36,575 nucleotides of DNA from Deltaproteobacteria bacterium (GCA_019313905.1 JAFDAI010000047.1:1-36575); one strand, 5' to 3'; counted from the stretch's first letter, positions 1-8,036 are shown. A program made the numbers and translations. Notes: generated by a model not told the origin, from the letters alone.

Positions 1-11
1 AGGGAATCGTT

Positions 12-1508
12 ATGGGTAAATTCAAGGAATACGACCGGTATGATGGACTCGGAATGGCTGAGCTTGTCAGAAAGAAGGATGTTTCCCCCGCGGATCTTCA
101 CGAAGAAGCAATAGGCCGGATAGAAAAACTCAACCCTGAACTTAACGCGGTAATAACTCCAATATTCGATCTGGCGCAAAAAGATATTGAAAAAGGTCTC
201 CCCGAGGGTCCCTTTACAGGGGTTCCCTTTCTGCTGAAAGACCTGATCGCGGCGTATGCCGGCGTACCCCTGACCGGTGGAAGCAGGGCATACAAAAACT
301 ATATTCCGGATGAGGATTGTGAACTGGTAAAGCGGTTTAAGAAAGCGGGCCTCGTGATCATGGGGAAGACAAATTGTCCGGAATTTGGTCTTATGGGTGT
401 CACAGAACCGGAGCTTCATGGACCTGCGCACAATCCCTGGAATACCGATCACACGCCGGGCGGTTCAAGCGGAGGTTCCGCGGCTGCCGTCGCAAGCGGT
501 ATGGTGCCGATGGCCTCGGGGGGTGACGGCGGCGGCTCTCTTCGCATTCCCTCGTCATGCTGCGCTCTTTTTGGTCTCAAACCGACACGGGGCCGTAATC
601 CTACCGGCCCGGAACATGGGGCAATCTGGCAGGGCGCTGTTGTCGAACATATAGTCAGCCGTTCTGTCAGGGACAGCGCGGCCATGCTGGACGCTACAAG
701 TGGGGCCGATGTGGGAGCTCCATATATTATTCCACCACCGGAGCGGTCATATATGGAAGAGATCAAAAGAGAACCCGGTTCTCTGAGAATAGCATTTAAT
801 ACTCTCTCTCCGCTCGACACAGTAGTTCATCCCGAGTGTATAAAGGCTGTAGAAAAAACGTCTCAGCTTCTTGAAGAACTGGGGCACAAAGTTGAGGAGA
901 ATCGTCCGGATGTTGATGGTAAAGCCCTGGCAAACAGTTACCTCGCCATGTATATGGGAGAAATAGCGGCCGATATAGAGGAACTGCAACCCATATTAGG
1001 CAGAAAAGCAAAAAAGAATGATCTAGAGGCCCTGACATGGACTCTCGGACTGCTTGGCCGCACTTTTTCCGCGGGCTATTTTGTAAAACAGATGCGCGAA
1101 TGGGGTATGGCCTCCAGGGTGATGGGACGCTTTCATGAAAAATATGACCTCTATCTCACGCCGACCATGGCGTATCCTCCCGTCAGGATAGGCGAGCTGC
1201 AGCCAAAGCCTGCCGAACGCGCCCTCTTGACATTAGTGAACTCAATGGGATTGGGAAAATTGTTAAAACTCTCCGGCATAACAGATAAACTTGCGGTAGA
1301 GAGCCTGTCGAAGACCCCCTTCACACAACTGGCCAACTTCACAGGTCAGCCCGCAATGTCCGTTCCTCTTCACTGGACGGAAGAAGGCCTGCCATGTGGT
1401 GTCCACTTTATGGGGAGGTTCGGGGACGAAGCGACACTGTTTCGTCTGGCGGCCCAACTGGAGCAGGCAAGGCCCTGGTTCGACAGGAGACCTCCTGTGG
1501 TTGAATAG
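12..1508 (+). CDS. Amidase (amidase-signature family)
   Basis: This is a 498-residue enzyme of the amidase-signature family (GatA, FAAH and bacterial amidases), which hydrolyses C-N amide bonds in the cytoplasm. The Ser-cisSer-Lys triad is visible: Lys76 in FLLKDL, Ser152 in the GGSSGGS loop, and the nucleophile Ser176 in DGGGSLRIP; the 24-residue spacing between the serines matches the family. The length is normal, so the gene looks complete. The ATG at 12 is preceded by AGGGA at the window edge, six bases away. A GatA subunit of the tRNA amidotransferase is unlikely because no gatB or gatC lies nearby, although upstream DNA is not visible. The substrate cannot be told from sequence. The TAG stop sits inside a 17-base sequence that recurs at 2762-2778. 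Confidence 0.9.
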   Translation: MGKFKEYDRYDGLGMAELVRKKDVSPADLHEEAIGRIEKLNPELNAVITPIFDLAQKDIEKGLPEGPFTGVPFLLKDLIAAYAGVPLTGGSRAYKNYIPDEDCELVKRFKKAGLVIMGKTNCPEFGLMGVTEPELHGPAHNPWNTDHTPGGSSGGSAAAVASGMVPMASGGDGGGSLRIPSSCCALFGLKPTRGRNPTGPEHGAIWQGAVVEHIVSRSVRDSAAMLDATSGADVGAPYIIPPPERSYMEEIKREPGSLRIAFNTLSPLDTVVHPECIKAVEKTSQLLEELGHKVEENRPDVDGKALANSYLAMYMGEIAADIEELQPILGRKAKKNDLEALTWTLGLLGRTFSAGYFVKQMREWGMASRVMGRFHEKYDLYLTPTMAYPPVRIGELQPKPAERALLTLVNSMGLGKLLKLSGITDKLAVESLSKTPFTQLANFTGQPAMSVPLHWTEEGLPCGVHFMGRFGDEATLFRLAAQLEQARPWFDRRPPVVE

Positions 1509-1520
1509 GAGACAGCCCGG
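1504..1520 (+). repeat. 17-bp direct repeat, copy 1 (copy 2 at 2762-2778)
   Basis: The sequence aataggagacagcccgg occurs identically here and at 2762-2778, and the match resumes with aatc one base later. Copy 1 contains the amidase stop codon. Copy 2 lies just before the methyltransferase remnant. The two copies bracket the MaoC-type gene and the hairpin-rich gap after it. Confidence 0.6.
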
Positions 1521-1631
1521 CAATCCGGGGCGCCGATGATCGGCATTACCGCTATGGGACTGTATCTAAAGAGAAAATCCTCAATAGCAGAGTCCGGGAG
1601 TTTTTGGCATTATGAAAAAAAGGAGGGCTTA

Positions 1632-2510
1632 ATGAAGATCAGTTCAAGTTTTGTGGGTTCCAGGGTAAAAGATTATGATACAGAGGTAACCTGGCGGGAT
1701 ACAATGAATTATGCGGCATCCATCGGGGATAATAATCCTTATTATTTCGATGATGAGCGCAAGCATGGGGTCATTGCGCCCCCGGCATTCAGCGTTGCTC
1801 TCACATGGCCGATATCCGAGAGAATCTGGGATTTTATTGAAGCTCCAAATTTCCCAAAAGAGATCATAGCCACCCAGGTACATTATACAGAACACCTGAG
1901 TTTTCACCGCTCTGTAAGGCCGGGCGACAAGCTGAAGATCAAGGGCAGGATTGCGGCCATCCTGCCTCATAATGCAGGGACACACATTATCATACGCTTT
2001 GACGTTGTCGACAGGGAGGACGCGCCTGTCTTCACAGAGCATATCGGCGCCATGATGCGGGGGGTCAGGTGCACGGATGAGGGAAGGGGAGCGAAGGATC
2101 TTCCGAAGGTCCCCGGACTTTCAGGAGACAACGCCCCCATCTGGGAGACGGCTATACCCATAGACCCTTTACAGCCATTTGTTTACGATGGTTGTACCAA
2201 TATCTTTTTCCCTATACATACCTCTGTCGGATTTGCTCATGCAGTGGGACTCCCCGGGATAATCCTGCAGGGCACAGCCACGTTGGCATATGCCTTGCGC
2301 GAGATTACAAATAAGGAAGCAGGCGGGAATCCTTTTGAATTGAAGTCCGTCTATTGTCGCTTTACAGGCATGGTGCTTCCCGGCACCACCATAAGGGTTC
2401 AGCTCATCAAAAAGGACAACAGCGGTGACGGCACAGACCTCTTTTTCGTTGTCCTGAACGCTGAGGATAAAAGGGCCATAAGTGGTGGCTATGTACGGCT
2501 GGAAAAATAA
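1632..2510 (+). CDS. MaoC-type acyl dehydratase, double hotdog
   Basis: This is a 292-residue protein of the MaoC/(R)-enoyl-CoA hydratase superfamily with two hotdog modules, acting on acyl-CoA thioesters in the cytoplasm. I start it at ATG 1632 because AAGGAGGG lies just upstream (1619-1627); an in-frame start at 1536 would add 32 residues unlike the family. The N-terminal half has GDNNPYYFDDE, where Tyr replaces the usual catalytic His. The C-terminal half has NIFFPIHTS followed by GLPGIILQGTATLA, the expected hydratase-motif position with a retained His but no canonical Asp. The hotdog fold is clear, but activity and substrate are uncertain. It lies 123 bases after the amidase and may be co-transcribed with it. 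Confidence 0.85.
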   Translation: MKISSSFVGSRVKDYDTEVTWRDTMNYAASIGDNNPYYFDDERKHGVIAPPAFSVALTWPISERIWDFIEAPNFPKEIIATQVHYTEHLSFHRSVRPGDKLKIKGRIAAILPHNAGTHIIIRFDVVDREDAPVFTEHIGAMMRGVRCTDEGRGAKDLPKVPGLSGDNAPIWETAIPIDPLQPFVYDGCTNIFFPIHTSVGFAHAVGLPGIILQGTATLAYALREITNKEAGGNPFELKSVYCRFTGMVLPGTTIRVQLIKKDNSGDGTDLFFVVLNAEDKRAISGGYVRLEK

Positions 2511-2799
2511 ATAATAAATAAATAAAGGGGGAGAATAGGCAATCAATGCAGCTCTGGAAAGTGGGTTTTGCTTTGCGTCATTCATCTATTAAATCTGCAG
2601 AATTCCCGTCCCCGGAATTCCAGCGAGCGCATTCCCCGCTGCTTGCGGCGGGGTTAGCGAGCGAATAAAAAAACAAACCTTTTCCTTAACAGTCGGAGAT
2701 TCCCCGCTGCTTGTCGGAGCAACAGCGGAGATCCCGCTTATACAGGATTGCGGGAAGCTTCAATAGGAGACAGCCCGGTAATCAATTTGTGACAATTTG
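2511..2799. repeat. Gene-free gap with REP-like hairpin repeats
   Basis: No gene is seen here. The 15-mer attccccgctgcttg occurs at 2631-2645 and 2699-2713. The first copy forms a hairpin, ccccgc pairing with gcgggg. A palindrome gaattcc.../...ggaattc lies at 2600-2620, and tcccgc/gcggga forms a third small stem near 2732-2756. AGCGAGCG occurs twice around the first hairpin. The composition suggests REP-type dispersed repeats rather than a terminator, since no hairpin is followed by a clean T-run. Confidence 0.5.
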
Positions 2800-3087
2800 T
2801 CAGGAGGAGACTATCTGATATACCCAAACCTGGTGGCATACATCAGGCTCTCCTTTGGGCATAGTCTGAAATTCCTCGCTTGTTTCCACGGGTTTCCACT
2901 TTCCTTCTGATTCCAGAGCATCTTGCTTTTCCTTAAAGCCACTATCCCGGTATACGTCAGGTCGTAGCGAAAATACAATGTATCCACCGGGCCTGGTTAT
3001 GCGAATAAGTTCATCAAATGAACTCGCCGGAGCGTGCCCTACAGTAAGCACGCCGACACTAATTACGGCAGTCTTTTCGTACCCACT
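2800..3087 (-). pseudogene. 3' remnant of a METTL27-like SAM methyltransferase
   Basis: An open frame of about 95 codons on the minus strand matches the C-terminal third of class I SAM-dependent methyltransferases of the METTL27/WBSCR27 type. It reads VISVGVLTVGHAPASS, then ELIRITRPGGYIVFSLRPD (post-motif III strands), and ends near GEPDVCHQVWVYQI. Reading upstream the frame stays methyltransferase-like as far as YEKTAVISVG, then meets TAA at 3088-3090, so the SAM-binding N-terminus is gone. The GTG at 3049-3051 could be read as a start but lies inside the conserved fold. It is therefore a truncated, inactive relic. The lost 5' part is not found in the neighbouring sequence. Confidence 0.8.
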
Positions 3088-3108
3088 TTAAGATACAATT
3101 TTCAGATG

Positions 3109-3267
3109 CTATTTTGTGATTCGTGATAAAACAAACCATGAAATAATAAAAAAACCGACGACTATGAGCAGGTAAAATACACCATACTGATACATTTTCT
3201 CCAAGCCATCATACCAGGCTATGATCTGTTCCAAATATTGATGGTATAGATCCTTGATTTTTTCCAT
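3109..3267 (-). CDS. Small single-helix membrane protein, 52 aa
   Basis: This short gene encodes 52 residues beginning MEKIKDLYHQYLEQ. The first half is amphipathic and rich in Tyr, Glu and Lys. It is followed by one hydrophobic helix, YGVFYLLIVVGFFIISWFVL (about residues 28-47), and a short polar tail, SRITK. The ATG is preceded by AGGATAAGGTG, a plausible ribosome binding site. No family is recognised. The orderly layout (amphipathic segment, helix, basic end) and the start signal argue for a real gene, probably inserted in the inner membrane. It lies between a methyltransferase relic and the EFR1 gene, and its partners are unknown. Confidence 0.55.
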   Translation of the reverse strand: MEKIKDLYHQYLEQIIAWYDGLEKMYQYGVFYLLIVVGFFIISWFVLSRITK

Positions 3268-3396
3268 CACCTTATCCTATGAAATTGTTATGATGTCTGT
3301 AGCATGTGTTCATGTCATCGGTCTTTACAGAACCGGACATGCAAATCTGATGATTTCCATTTTTCAAAATCCGTCGACAAGGAAAGAGCCCACACT

Positions 3397-3606
3397 TCAA
3401 TGTACCTGCCTGCACCGTACCCGAATCTTGACGCCATTGGCAATATAGTAAAATCCGGTCTTCCAGTATTTGACATTCTTGCGAGTGCCCTCTTGAGGAA
3501 TGACCAGGACAAGCTTATTATTTTCCCTTTCATAATAATATCTATTCTCGATAATTACCTCGATTTTAACATATCCTTCAAAAGAATCTCCGGATGATGA
3601 TACCTC
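3397..3606 (-). pseudogene. Coding-like fragment without a start codon
   Basis: A 69-codon open frame overlaps the 3' end of the EFR1 gene in another frame and continues past it. Its translation has protein-like composition, for example NKLVLVIPQEG, VKYWKTGFYYIANGVKIRV. There is no ATG, GTG or TTG in it; a TGA closes it upstream at 3607-3609. It may be the tail of a decayed gene joined to the EFR1 gene by deletion. It could also be chance, as no family is recognised. Confidence 0.25.
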
Positions 3607-4337
3607 TCATATTTGGGGGTTTTTTCACCATACTGGATCGCTTCCTGCGGGCACCACTGCAGGCAGGCAAAACACTGCTCACATCGATGATTCCAGACCG
3701 GTTTTCCTTCACGCATGGTGATATTTCCGGCAGGACACACTTTGTAACAGATTTCGCAAGCGTTGCATTTGTCATCGACCCAGAATTTTTTATCCATTTT
3801 GGGCACATGAGAAAAACTCATATTATAAAAAGCGGTAAATAAAATTCTCTGCCAGAGAGGCCCCTTTTCAACAGGCATATTCGTCTTTTCTTTTATCCTG
3901 ACCGCGATGCGAGAAGTCTTTTCCTCCGCGAGCTCAAAACATTTGTGCTGTTTCTCCTGCGTCCCCGGACCTCCCCATGGTATATAATTGGACGGCATCG
4001 CTACTTCAAATCCCGCTGAAAGATTCAAATGGTTTTCGGCCATAATCTTTTTTAACTGGACCAGCGTATTTGAAACCTGGCCGGCATGCATCGCGATCGC
4101 AAAAATATAATCCGGCTGTGAGCCCTTTAATGTATTGACAAATCGAATAACCGGAGCCGGCACTCCCCAGATATGCACAGGAAAAACCAATCCGACGATC
4201 TCTGAACTGACGGTCTTCTTTTCATCCTTATACTCTGAGATCGAAAACAGCTCGGCGCCACCCAATTCGTCAGCAACCCTGCGAGCCACCCATAATGAGT
4301 TTCCTGTTCCGGTATAATAAAAAATCGTTGCGCTCAT
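3555..4337 (-). CDS. EFR1-type flavodoxin / 2x[4Fe-4S] ferredoxin protein
   Basis: This is a 260-residue soluble electron-transfer protein. An N-terminal flavodoxin-like domain (residues 1 to about 170) has the FMN phosphate loop YTGTGNSLWVA at 8-18 and VFPVHIWGVP. A C-terminal bacterial ferredoxin domain has two cluster motifs, Cys191/194/197/201 (CNACEICYKVCP) and Cys219/222/225/229 (CEQCFACLQWCP). The domain order and the ending RYHHPEILLKDM fit the EFR1 family of anaerobes. The start is ATG 4337 with AGGGAGA upstream. It probably shuttles electrons from ferredoxin or flavin donors to an unidentified reductase. No partner enzyme is adjacent, so its role is open. Confidence 0.88.
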   Translation of the reverse strand: MSATIFYYTGTGNSLWVARRVADELGGAELFSISEYKDEKKTVSSEIVGLVFPVHIWGVPAPVIRFVNTLKGSQPDYIFAIAMHAGQVSNTLVQLKKIMAENHLNLSAGFEVAMPSNYIPWGGPGTQEKQHKCFELAEEKTSRIAVRIKEKTNMPVEKGPLWQRILFTAFYNMSFSHVPKMDKKFWVDDKCNACEICYKVCPAGNITMREGKPVWNHRCEQCFACLQWCPQEAIQYGEKTPKYERYHHPEILLKDMLKSR

Positions 4338-4434
4338 TTCATCTCCCTAAGGCATAGGATGCCACACATTTAAAAGGTGTGTCAATAAGAGTCATTGGAA
4401 AACTTGAAACTGAAAAGCGATTGAATCTCCCCGA

Positions 4435-5061
4435 TTATTTAAAGAGCAGAAAGTTGATGATCGACAGTATAATCCAGCGGAAAAAATCAATTAGAGGGTT
4501 CAGGACGCCGAAGTAGAGCAAGCCGATTATGATAAAAAAACCGTAGGGCTCAAGTCGCGCAAGTGAGTATTGAAGACGATTCGACAAAAACCCCATAAGG
4601 ATCTTCGAACCATCAAGAGGCGGAATCGGAATAAGGTTAAACGCCGCCAATATTATATTGATGTGGGCCATATAATAAAGCATCTTGGCGGTGATACTAT
4701 GTGAGGATGGTGACAGAAATTGAAGCAGGAAGATAGCAACAAAAGCAAGTATCATGTTAACGACAATTCCTGCCGAGGAAACAAATATCAGCCCCTTCCG
4801 GTTTTCACGCAGATTGGCAAAATTTACGGGAACCGGCCGCGCCCATCCGAAGCCGAAGATAAACAGCATGAGCGTCCCCACCGGGTCGAGATGCTTCAGC
4901 GGATTGAGGCTCAATCTGCCCATCATTTTGGCGGTGGGATCTCCCATTCTGTAGGCAACCCACCCGTGGGCCAGCTCATGGAGGATGACTGAGTATAAAA
5001 GCGGTATAGCTATTAAAATAAAGGTCAGAGGATCTTTAAGTAAAAGATTGAGCAATCCCAT
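4435..5061 (-). CDS. Site-2 protease family (M50) membrane protein
   Basis: This is a 208-residue polytopic membrane protein of the M50/S2P zinc metalloprotease family, which cleaves substrates within the membrane. The zinc motif HELAHG is at His28, Glu29 and His32 inside the first helix. The second motif, NLIPIPPLDG, supplies the third ligand Asp150. Several hydrophobic helices surround them, and no PDZ domain is present, so it is the short form rather than RseP. SLNPLKHLDPVGT is another family signature. The ATG at 5061 has only a weak ribosome site. It lies 97 bases downstream of the EFR1 gene on the same strand order. The substrate is unknown. Confidence 0.9.
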   Translation of the reverse strand: MGLLNLLLKDPLTFILIAIPLLYSVILHELAHGWVAYRMGDPTAKMMGRLSLNPLKHLDPVGTLMLFIFGFGWARPVPVNFANLRENRKGLIFVSSAGIVVNMILAFVAIFLLQFLSPSSHSITAKMLYYMAHINIILAAFNLIPIPPLDGSKILMGFLSNRLQYSLARLEPYGFFIIIGLLYFGVLNPLIDFFRWIILSIINFLLFK

Positions 5062-5462
5062 CTATTCGCACCATCCGTTCAGTATGTTACTCTCTCGACA
5101 GCGCACAATATAAGAATGTTGAAACAAAAGCAAACCATATCAGGGATGAAGGGCTTTCCAAAACCGCAATTTTGGCCACGATATCAGTCAAGGCATGTGG
5201 CGACTACCTGATCTTAGTTCGATGAAAAAATATTGTTGCTTTTACCTACAAAGTGTTAGCGTTACTTCTTCACTCAAAACGTGTATTTCCATGTATAATC
5301 TACAAATTGTAATTTTCTCAGCTGAGGGAAAAACGATTCTAAACTTTGCCTGCAAATCAACAAAATTACCCAGTGATAAACTCCAACCATTACCCACACA
5401 ACTTTCTAAGAATACCCTCTTCCGGTATTGAAAATTGATCAATATAAAGAAAGAATATCTGC

Positions 5463-5618
5463 CTCGGTCTTTCATACAAGGGGAAAGCATCATATTGTTG
5501 GATTTTTTTACAAACTTGAAATTCAGCGCTGATGCATTAGTCGTAAGATTTACAGCTTTCTGGCCTTGTTTATAGCCAAAGGAAGTGTCAGGTTTCTTTA
5601 CAAATGTGAAAGACCGAG
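5463..5618. repeat. 156-bp segment bounded by 12-bp inverted repeats
   Basis: ctcggtctttca at 5463-5474 is the exact reverse complement of tgaaagaccgag at 5607-5618. Inside, the related direct repeats ttttacaaacttgaaa and tttacaaatgtgaaa are seen. Size and ends resemble a miniature element, but no target duplication is evident at the borders. Confidence 0.45.
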
Positions 5619-5730
5619 AAACCCTGCCTTCAAGTCTAAAGAAAGCCAACATGCAATATGCATAAAAAATATACTTTTCATTTCATATTCTTATAAACGA
5701 GCCTCAAACAATTTGTTCAATATGATTCAT

Positions 5731-5761
5731 TTTTGCATAGTTTTTGCGTTATTATGCAAAA
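5731..5761. promoter_or_regulatory. Operator-like 9-bp inverted repeat
   Basis: ttttgcata (5731-5739) and tatgcaaaa (5753-5761) are exact reverse complements, 13 bases apart, in AT-rich DNA about 300 bases before the beta-helix gene. The symmetry and spacing suit a dimeric repressor or activator site. No specific regulator is recognised. Confidence 0.4.
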
Positions 5762-5877
5762 GATTGCTTAATTTTTAATATTGCTTCGGGCGAAGCTGAA
5801 GGAGAATGCTTTTTCGGGGTGATGGGTAGGGATGGCATTCTGCAATAACAATAACCGCCAATTTAGTTGGTACTTCC

Positions 5878-5963
5878 GCTTACGGCCAAGAAGTCGACCA
5901 TTTGCAGTTCGAAGCGGCATAGCGCCGTAAGCCACTGCCAGATTCCTGCTCTTCAGTGGCTTA
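5878..5963 (+). promoter_or_regulatory. Two mutually exclusive hairpins in the probable leader
   Basis: gcttacggc (5878-5886) pairs perfectly with gccgtaagc (5924-5932). taagccactg (5928-5937) pairs perfectly with cagtggctta (5954-5963). The shared bases 5928-5932 can be in only one stem at a time, which is the layout of an attenuator or riboswitch-like switch. It lies about 100 bases upstream of the start of the beta-helix gene. There is no clean T-run after the second stem, so a terminator is not proven. No known riboswitch class is matched by eye. Confidence 0.4.
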
Positions 5964-6064
5964 TTTGGTGTTGCCAGGCTTAGGGAAAAGGGAAAGACTA
6001 TTGTAAAATGTTATCCCTTATTAAGGACATTTCTAAATCTTATTTATTGGAAGGAGTAAATCTT

Positions 6065-7891
6065 ATGTGTATTAGACAAAGAGTGCTTACAGTGTTTGCC
6101 TGTGTCCTATTCCTGTCGTTTCTGTCAGCTCCGGCTTTTGGAGAGGTGTTTAATGTTACCGATGCGGCTGGTTTGATTTCGGCATTGTCCGACGCAGAGA
6201 ATAACGGTCAATCCGATACGATCAATGTGGCAGCAGGAACATACGATTTAACACTTGGGCTGTCATATAATTCTACAGAGGCTTTCACTCTTACCATCCA
6301 GGGGGCGGGGGCGGACAGCACCATACTTAATGGTGGTGGCGATTATCGGATCATGTCTATCACAGCTTCTGCTACGGTCGATGTGGATGGCATTACATTC
6401 CTGAATGGAAGAAGCGACGATTCAGGTGGAGGGCTCTATGTCGCTATCACTAATGCTGATCTCAATGTAACGAATTGTGTATTCAAAGGGAATCATGCCG
6501 ATGGCTCAGGGGGCGGTGCATATGTCTACTCTGATGGTGGAACACAAGGGACTATTATCTTCGACAACAATGTGTTCATGCTGAACGAGGCGACTAACTC
6601 CGGCGGAGGGTTCTTTGCAAGCGGTACTACACAATACAATTATGAATTAACGCTTACGAACAATCTCTTCTGGGGCAATGAATCCCATTCCCATGGTGGT
6701 GGCGCCTACGCTGTTGCTACTGGATACACAAATGCCGCATCAATCGTGGCAAAAAATATCTTTCGCTATAATTATGCCGGTATGAGTGGTGGAGGCCTTT
6801 ATACAGAGCTTGGTTCGTACCGCAGTTTGTATCAATATGGCGGAACAGTTACAAACAACCTCTTTTTGAACAATTGGGCTGAAACCAGTGGCGGTGGCGC
6901 CTACTTAAGTGTCAATATCTCAGGTACCGCCAAGATTATAAATAATACCTGCATAGAGAATACATCCGGTGAGGGCGGGGGCTTCTATTTCTATCTTCGT
7001 GATAATCTTGATTCGGCAGGTTGGGATGTTATAGCAAATATTTACAACAATATTATCGGGGATAACAGTGCAGATACGGGCGATGATTTTTATGTGAATG
7101 ACCATTATTTACCCAGCTACTCCGCAGTTGCAACGGTGAATCTTTACAATAATGATTATCCCGTGAGCGGTCTATATGTCGTTAATGGAGGCAACCTTAC
7201 CGCATCCGGGAATATCGATGCCGACCCGGAGATCGAAGTGTGGGGCGACCTCGCATCGGACTCACCCTGCATTGATGCCGGTAATAATACTTACGCACCC
7301 GCTGATGATATTCACGGCGAGACCAGGCCAAACGGAGACTTTGTCGATATCGGTGCGGACGAGTTCTACGACACTGACGATGACGGCCTTCCTGACTACT
7401 GGGAGACATTAACCGGAGAGACTGAATGGGATGGCGATCCTGACGAAGACGGCCTGGACAATCTGAGTGAGTACGAGTATGGCACAGATCCCCTGGTTCC
7501 AACCTATGACGCCAGTGGCGAATGGGATATTACCGTTTCGTCTGTTGAAACCGATTGTTCCGACATTGATGTTGACGATACTACGGTGACCATTACCCAA
7601 GAAGGCGGTGATATAACATTGGAAGTCGATGATCAGACTTTCACCGGGGTTTTTAATGGTTTGGACTCGACGTATTACCTCATTGCCAGTGAAACAGAGA
7701 ATGGTTCTACGGAAACTTTCAAAATAGCATTTTCTCTGACCACAGATTCTTCCGGAACCGGCATTATCTCATGGACTGTGATTGATGAATTCGGGCAGCT
7801 CGTATGTGACGGAACTGCAGATTTTACGATGGAACCCGCCGGTGATGACGATGACGGCGATAGTTGCTGCTTCATTCAGACAGCACATTGA
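6065..7891 (+). CDS. Secreted parallel beta-helix protein with truncated CFI-box C-terminus
   Basis: This is a 608-residue exported protein. ATG 6065 is chosen over 6008 because AAGGAG lies eight bases upstream and a clean signal peptide follows (CIRQRVLTVFACVLFLSF, cleaved near APAFG-EVF). Residues about 90-330 carry repeated SGGGAYV/SGGGLYT turns typical of a right-handed beta-helix. DSPCIDAG...PNGDFVDIGADEF is the choice-of-anchor Q type ending. Two Asp-rich calcium-type motifs follow, DTDDDGLPDYWE and DPDEDGLDNLSE, then a beta-rich domain of about 100 residues with a Cys pair. The tail is DDDDGDSCCFIQTAH, the beginning of a CFI-box C-terminal motif, cut by TGA. The role is probably surface adhesion or carbohydrate binding. 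It is monocistronic, with a terminator at 8001. Confidence 0.85.
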   Translation: MCIRQRVLTVFACVLFLSFLSAPAFGEVFNVTDAAGLISALSDAENNGQSDTINVAAGTYDLTLGLSYNSTEAFTLTIQGAGADSTILNGGGDYRIMSITASATVDVDGITFLNGRSDDSGGGLYVAITNADLNVTNCVFKGNHADGSGGGAYVYSDGGTQGTIIFDNNVFMLNEATNSGGGFFASGTTQYNYELTLTNNLFWGNESHSHGGGAYAVATGYTNAASIVAKNIFRYNYAGMSGGGLYTELGSYRSLYQYGGTVTNNLFLNNWAETSGGGAYLSVNISGTAKIINNTCIENTSGEGGGFYFYLRDNLDSAGWDVIANIYNNIIGDNSADTGDDFYVNDHYLPSYSAVATVNLYNNDYPVSGLYVVNGGNLTASGNIDADPEIEVWGDLASDSPCIDAGNNTYAPADDIHGETRPNGDFVDIGADEFYDTDDDGLPDYWETLTGETEWDGDPDEDGLDNLSEYEYGTDPLVPTYDASGEWDITVSSVETDCSDIDVDDTTVTITQEGGDITLEVDDQTFTGVFNGLDSTYYLIASETENGSTETFKIAFSLTTDSSGTGIISWTVIDEFGQLVCDGTADFTMEPAGDDDDGDSCCFIQTAH

Positions 7892-7954
7892 ATGGAAATG
7901 GATATAGCTGGTTTCCTTCTGGCTATACTGTCAGTATTTTTGTGGATGTACTGA
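7892..7954 (+). other. In-frame hydrophobic extension after the TGA stop
   Basis: Directly after the beta-helix TGA, the same frame continues for 20 codons as MEMDIAGFLLAILSVFLWMY before another TGA. It reads like a transmembrane tail. CFI-box motifs normally continue with Gly after CFI-x-TA-x, and TGA is one change from GGA (Gly). The segment may therefore be the lost end of the sorting-type signal rather than an independent gene. Confidence 0.4.
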
Positions 7955-8000
7955 GGGAAAAAGTCTGACAACAATAATAATCAGTATTCAATATTAAATC

Positions 8001-8036
8001 AAAGGAGAAGGCGCGATCGCCTTCTCCTTTTTCTTC
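8001..8036 (+). terminator. Rho-independent terminator of the beta-helix gene
   Basis: aaaggagaaggcg (8001-8013) pairs perfectly with cgccttctccttt (8018-8030) around the tetraloop cgat, followed by TTCTT. With a 13-bp stem it is the strongest terminator in the window. It lies 110 bases after the stop codon. The near-symmetrical A/T flanks mean it could also act on minus-strand transcription. Confidence 0.85.

Larger units (their letters stand above)
5062..6064. other. Gene-poor interval upstream of the beta-helix gene
   Basis: I see no convincing gene in these 1003 bases. Open frames present (for example minus 5242-5652) lack start signals and recognisable protein motifs. The interval holds an inverted repeat pair (5463-5618), an operator-like palindrome (5731-5761) and competing hairpins (5878-5963), described separately. 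Base composition is AT-rich up to about 5790 and then changes towards GC-richer, structured sequence. Confidence 0.6.

Noticed and set aside
5242-5652. 136-codon minus-strand open frame
   Set aside because: It has no ribosome site or recognisable motif, covers an inverted-repeat unit, and its translation looks like that of non-coding AT-rich DNA.
5780-6060. c-di-GMP or cobalamin riboswitch in the beta-helix leader
   Set aside because: The conserved core sequences of these classes could not be found. Only generic competing hairpins are supported.
7889-7930. Selenocysteine readthrough at the beta-helix TGA
   Set aside because: The small stem after the TGA is only six base pairs, and a Sec residue is not expected in this type of protein. 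A point mutation from a Gly codon is simpler.
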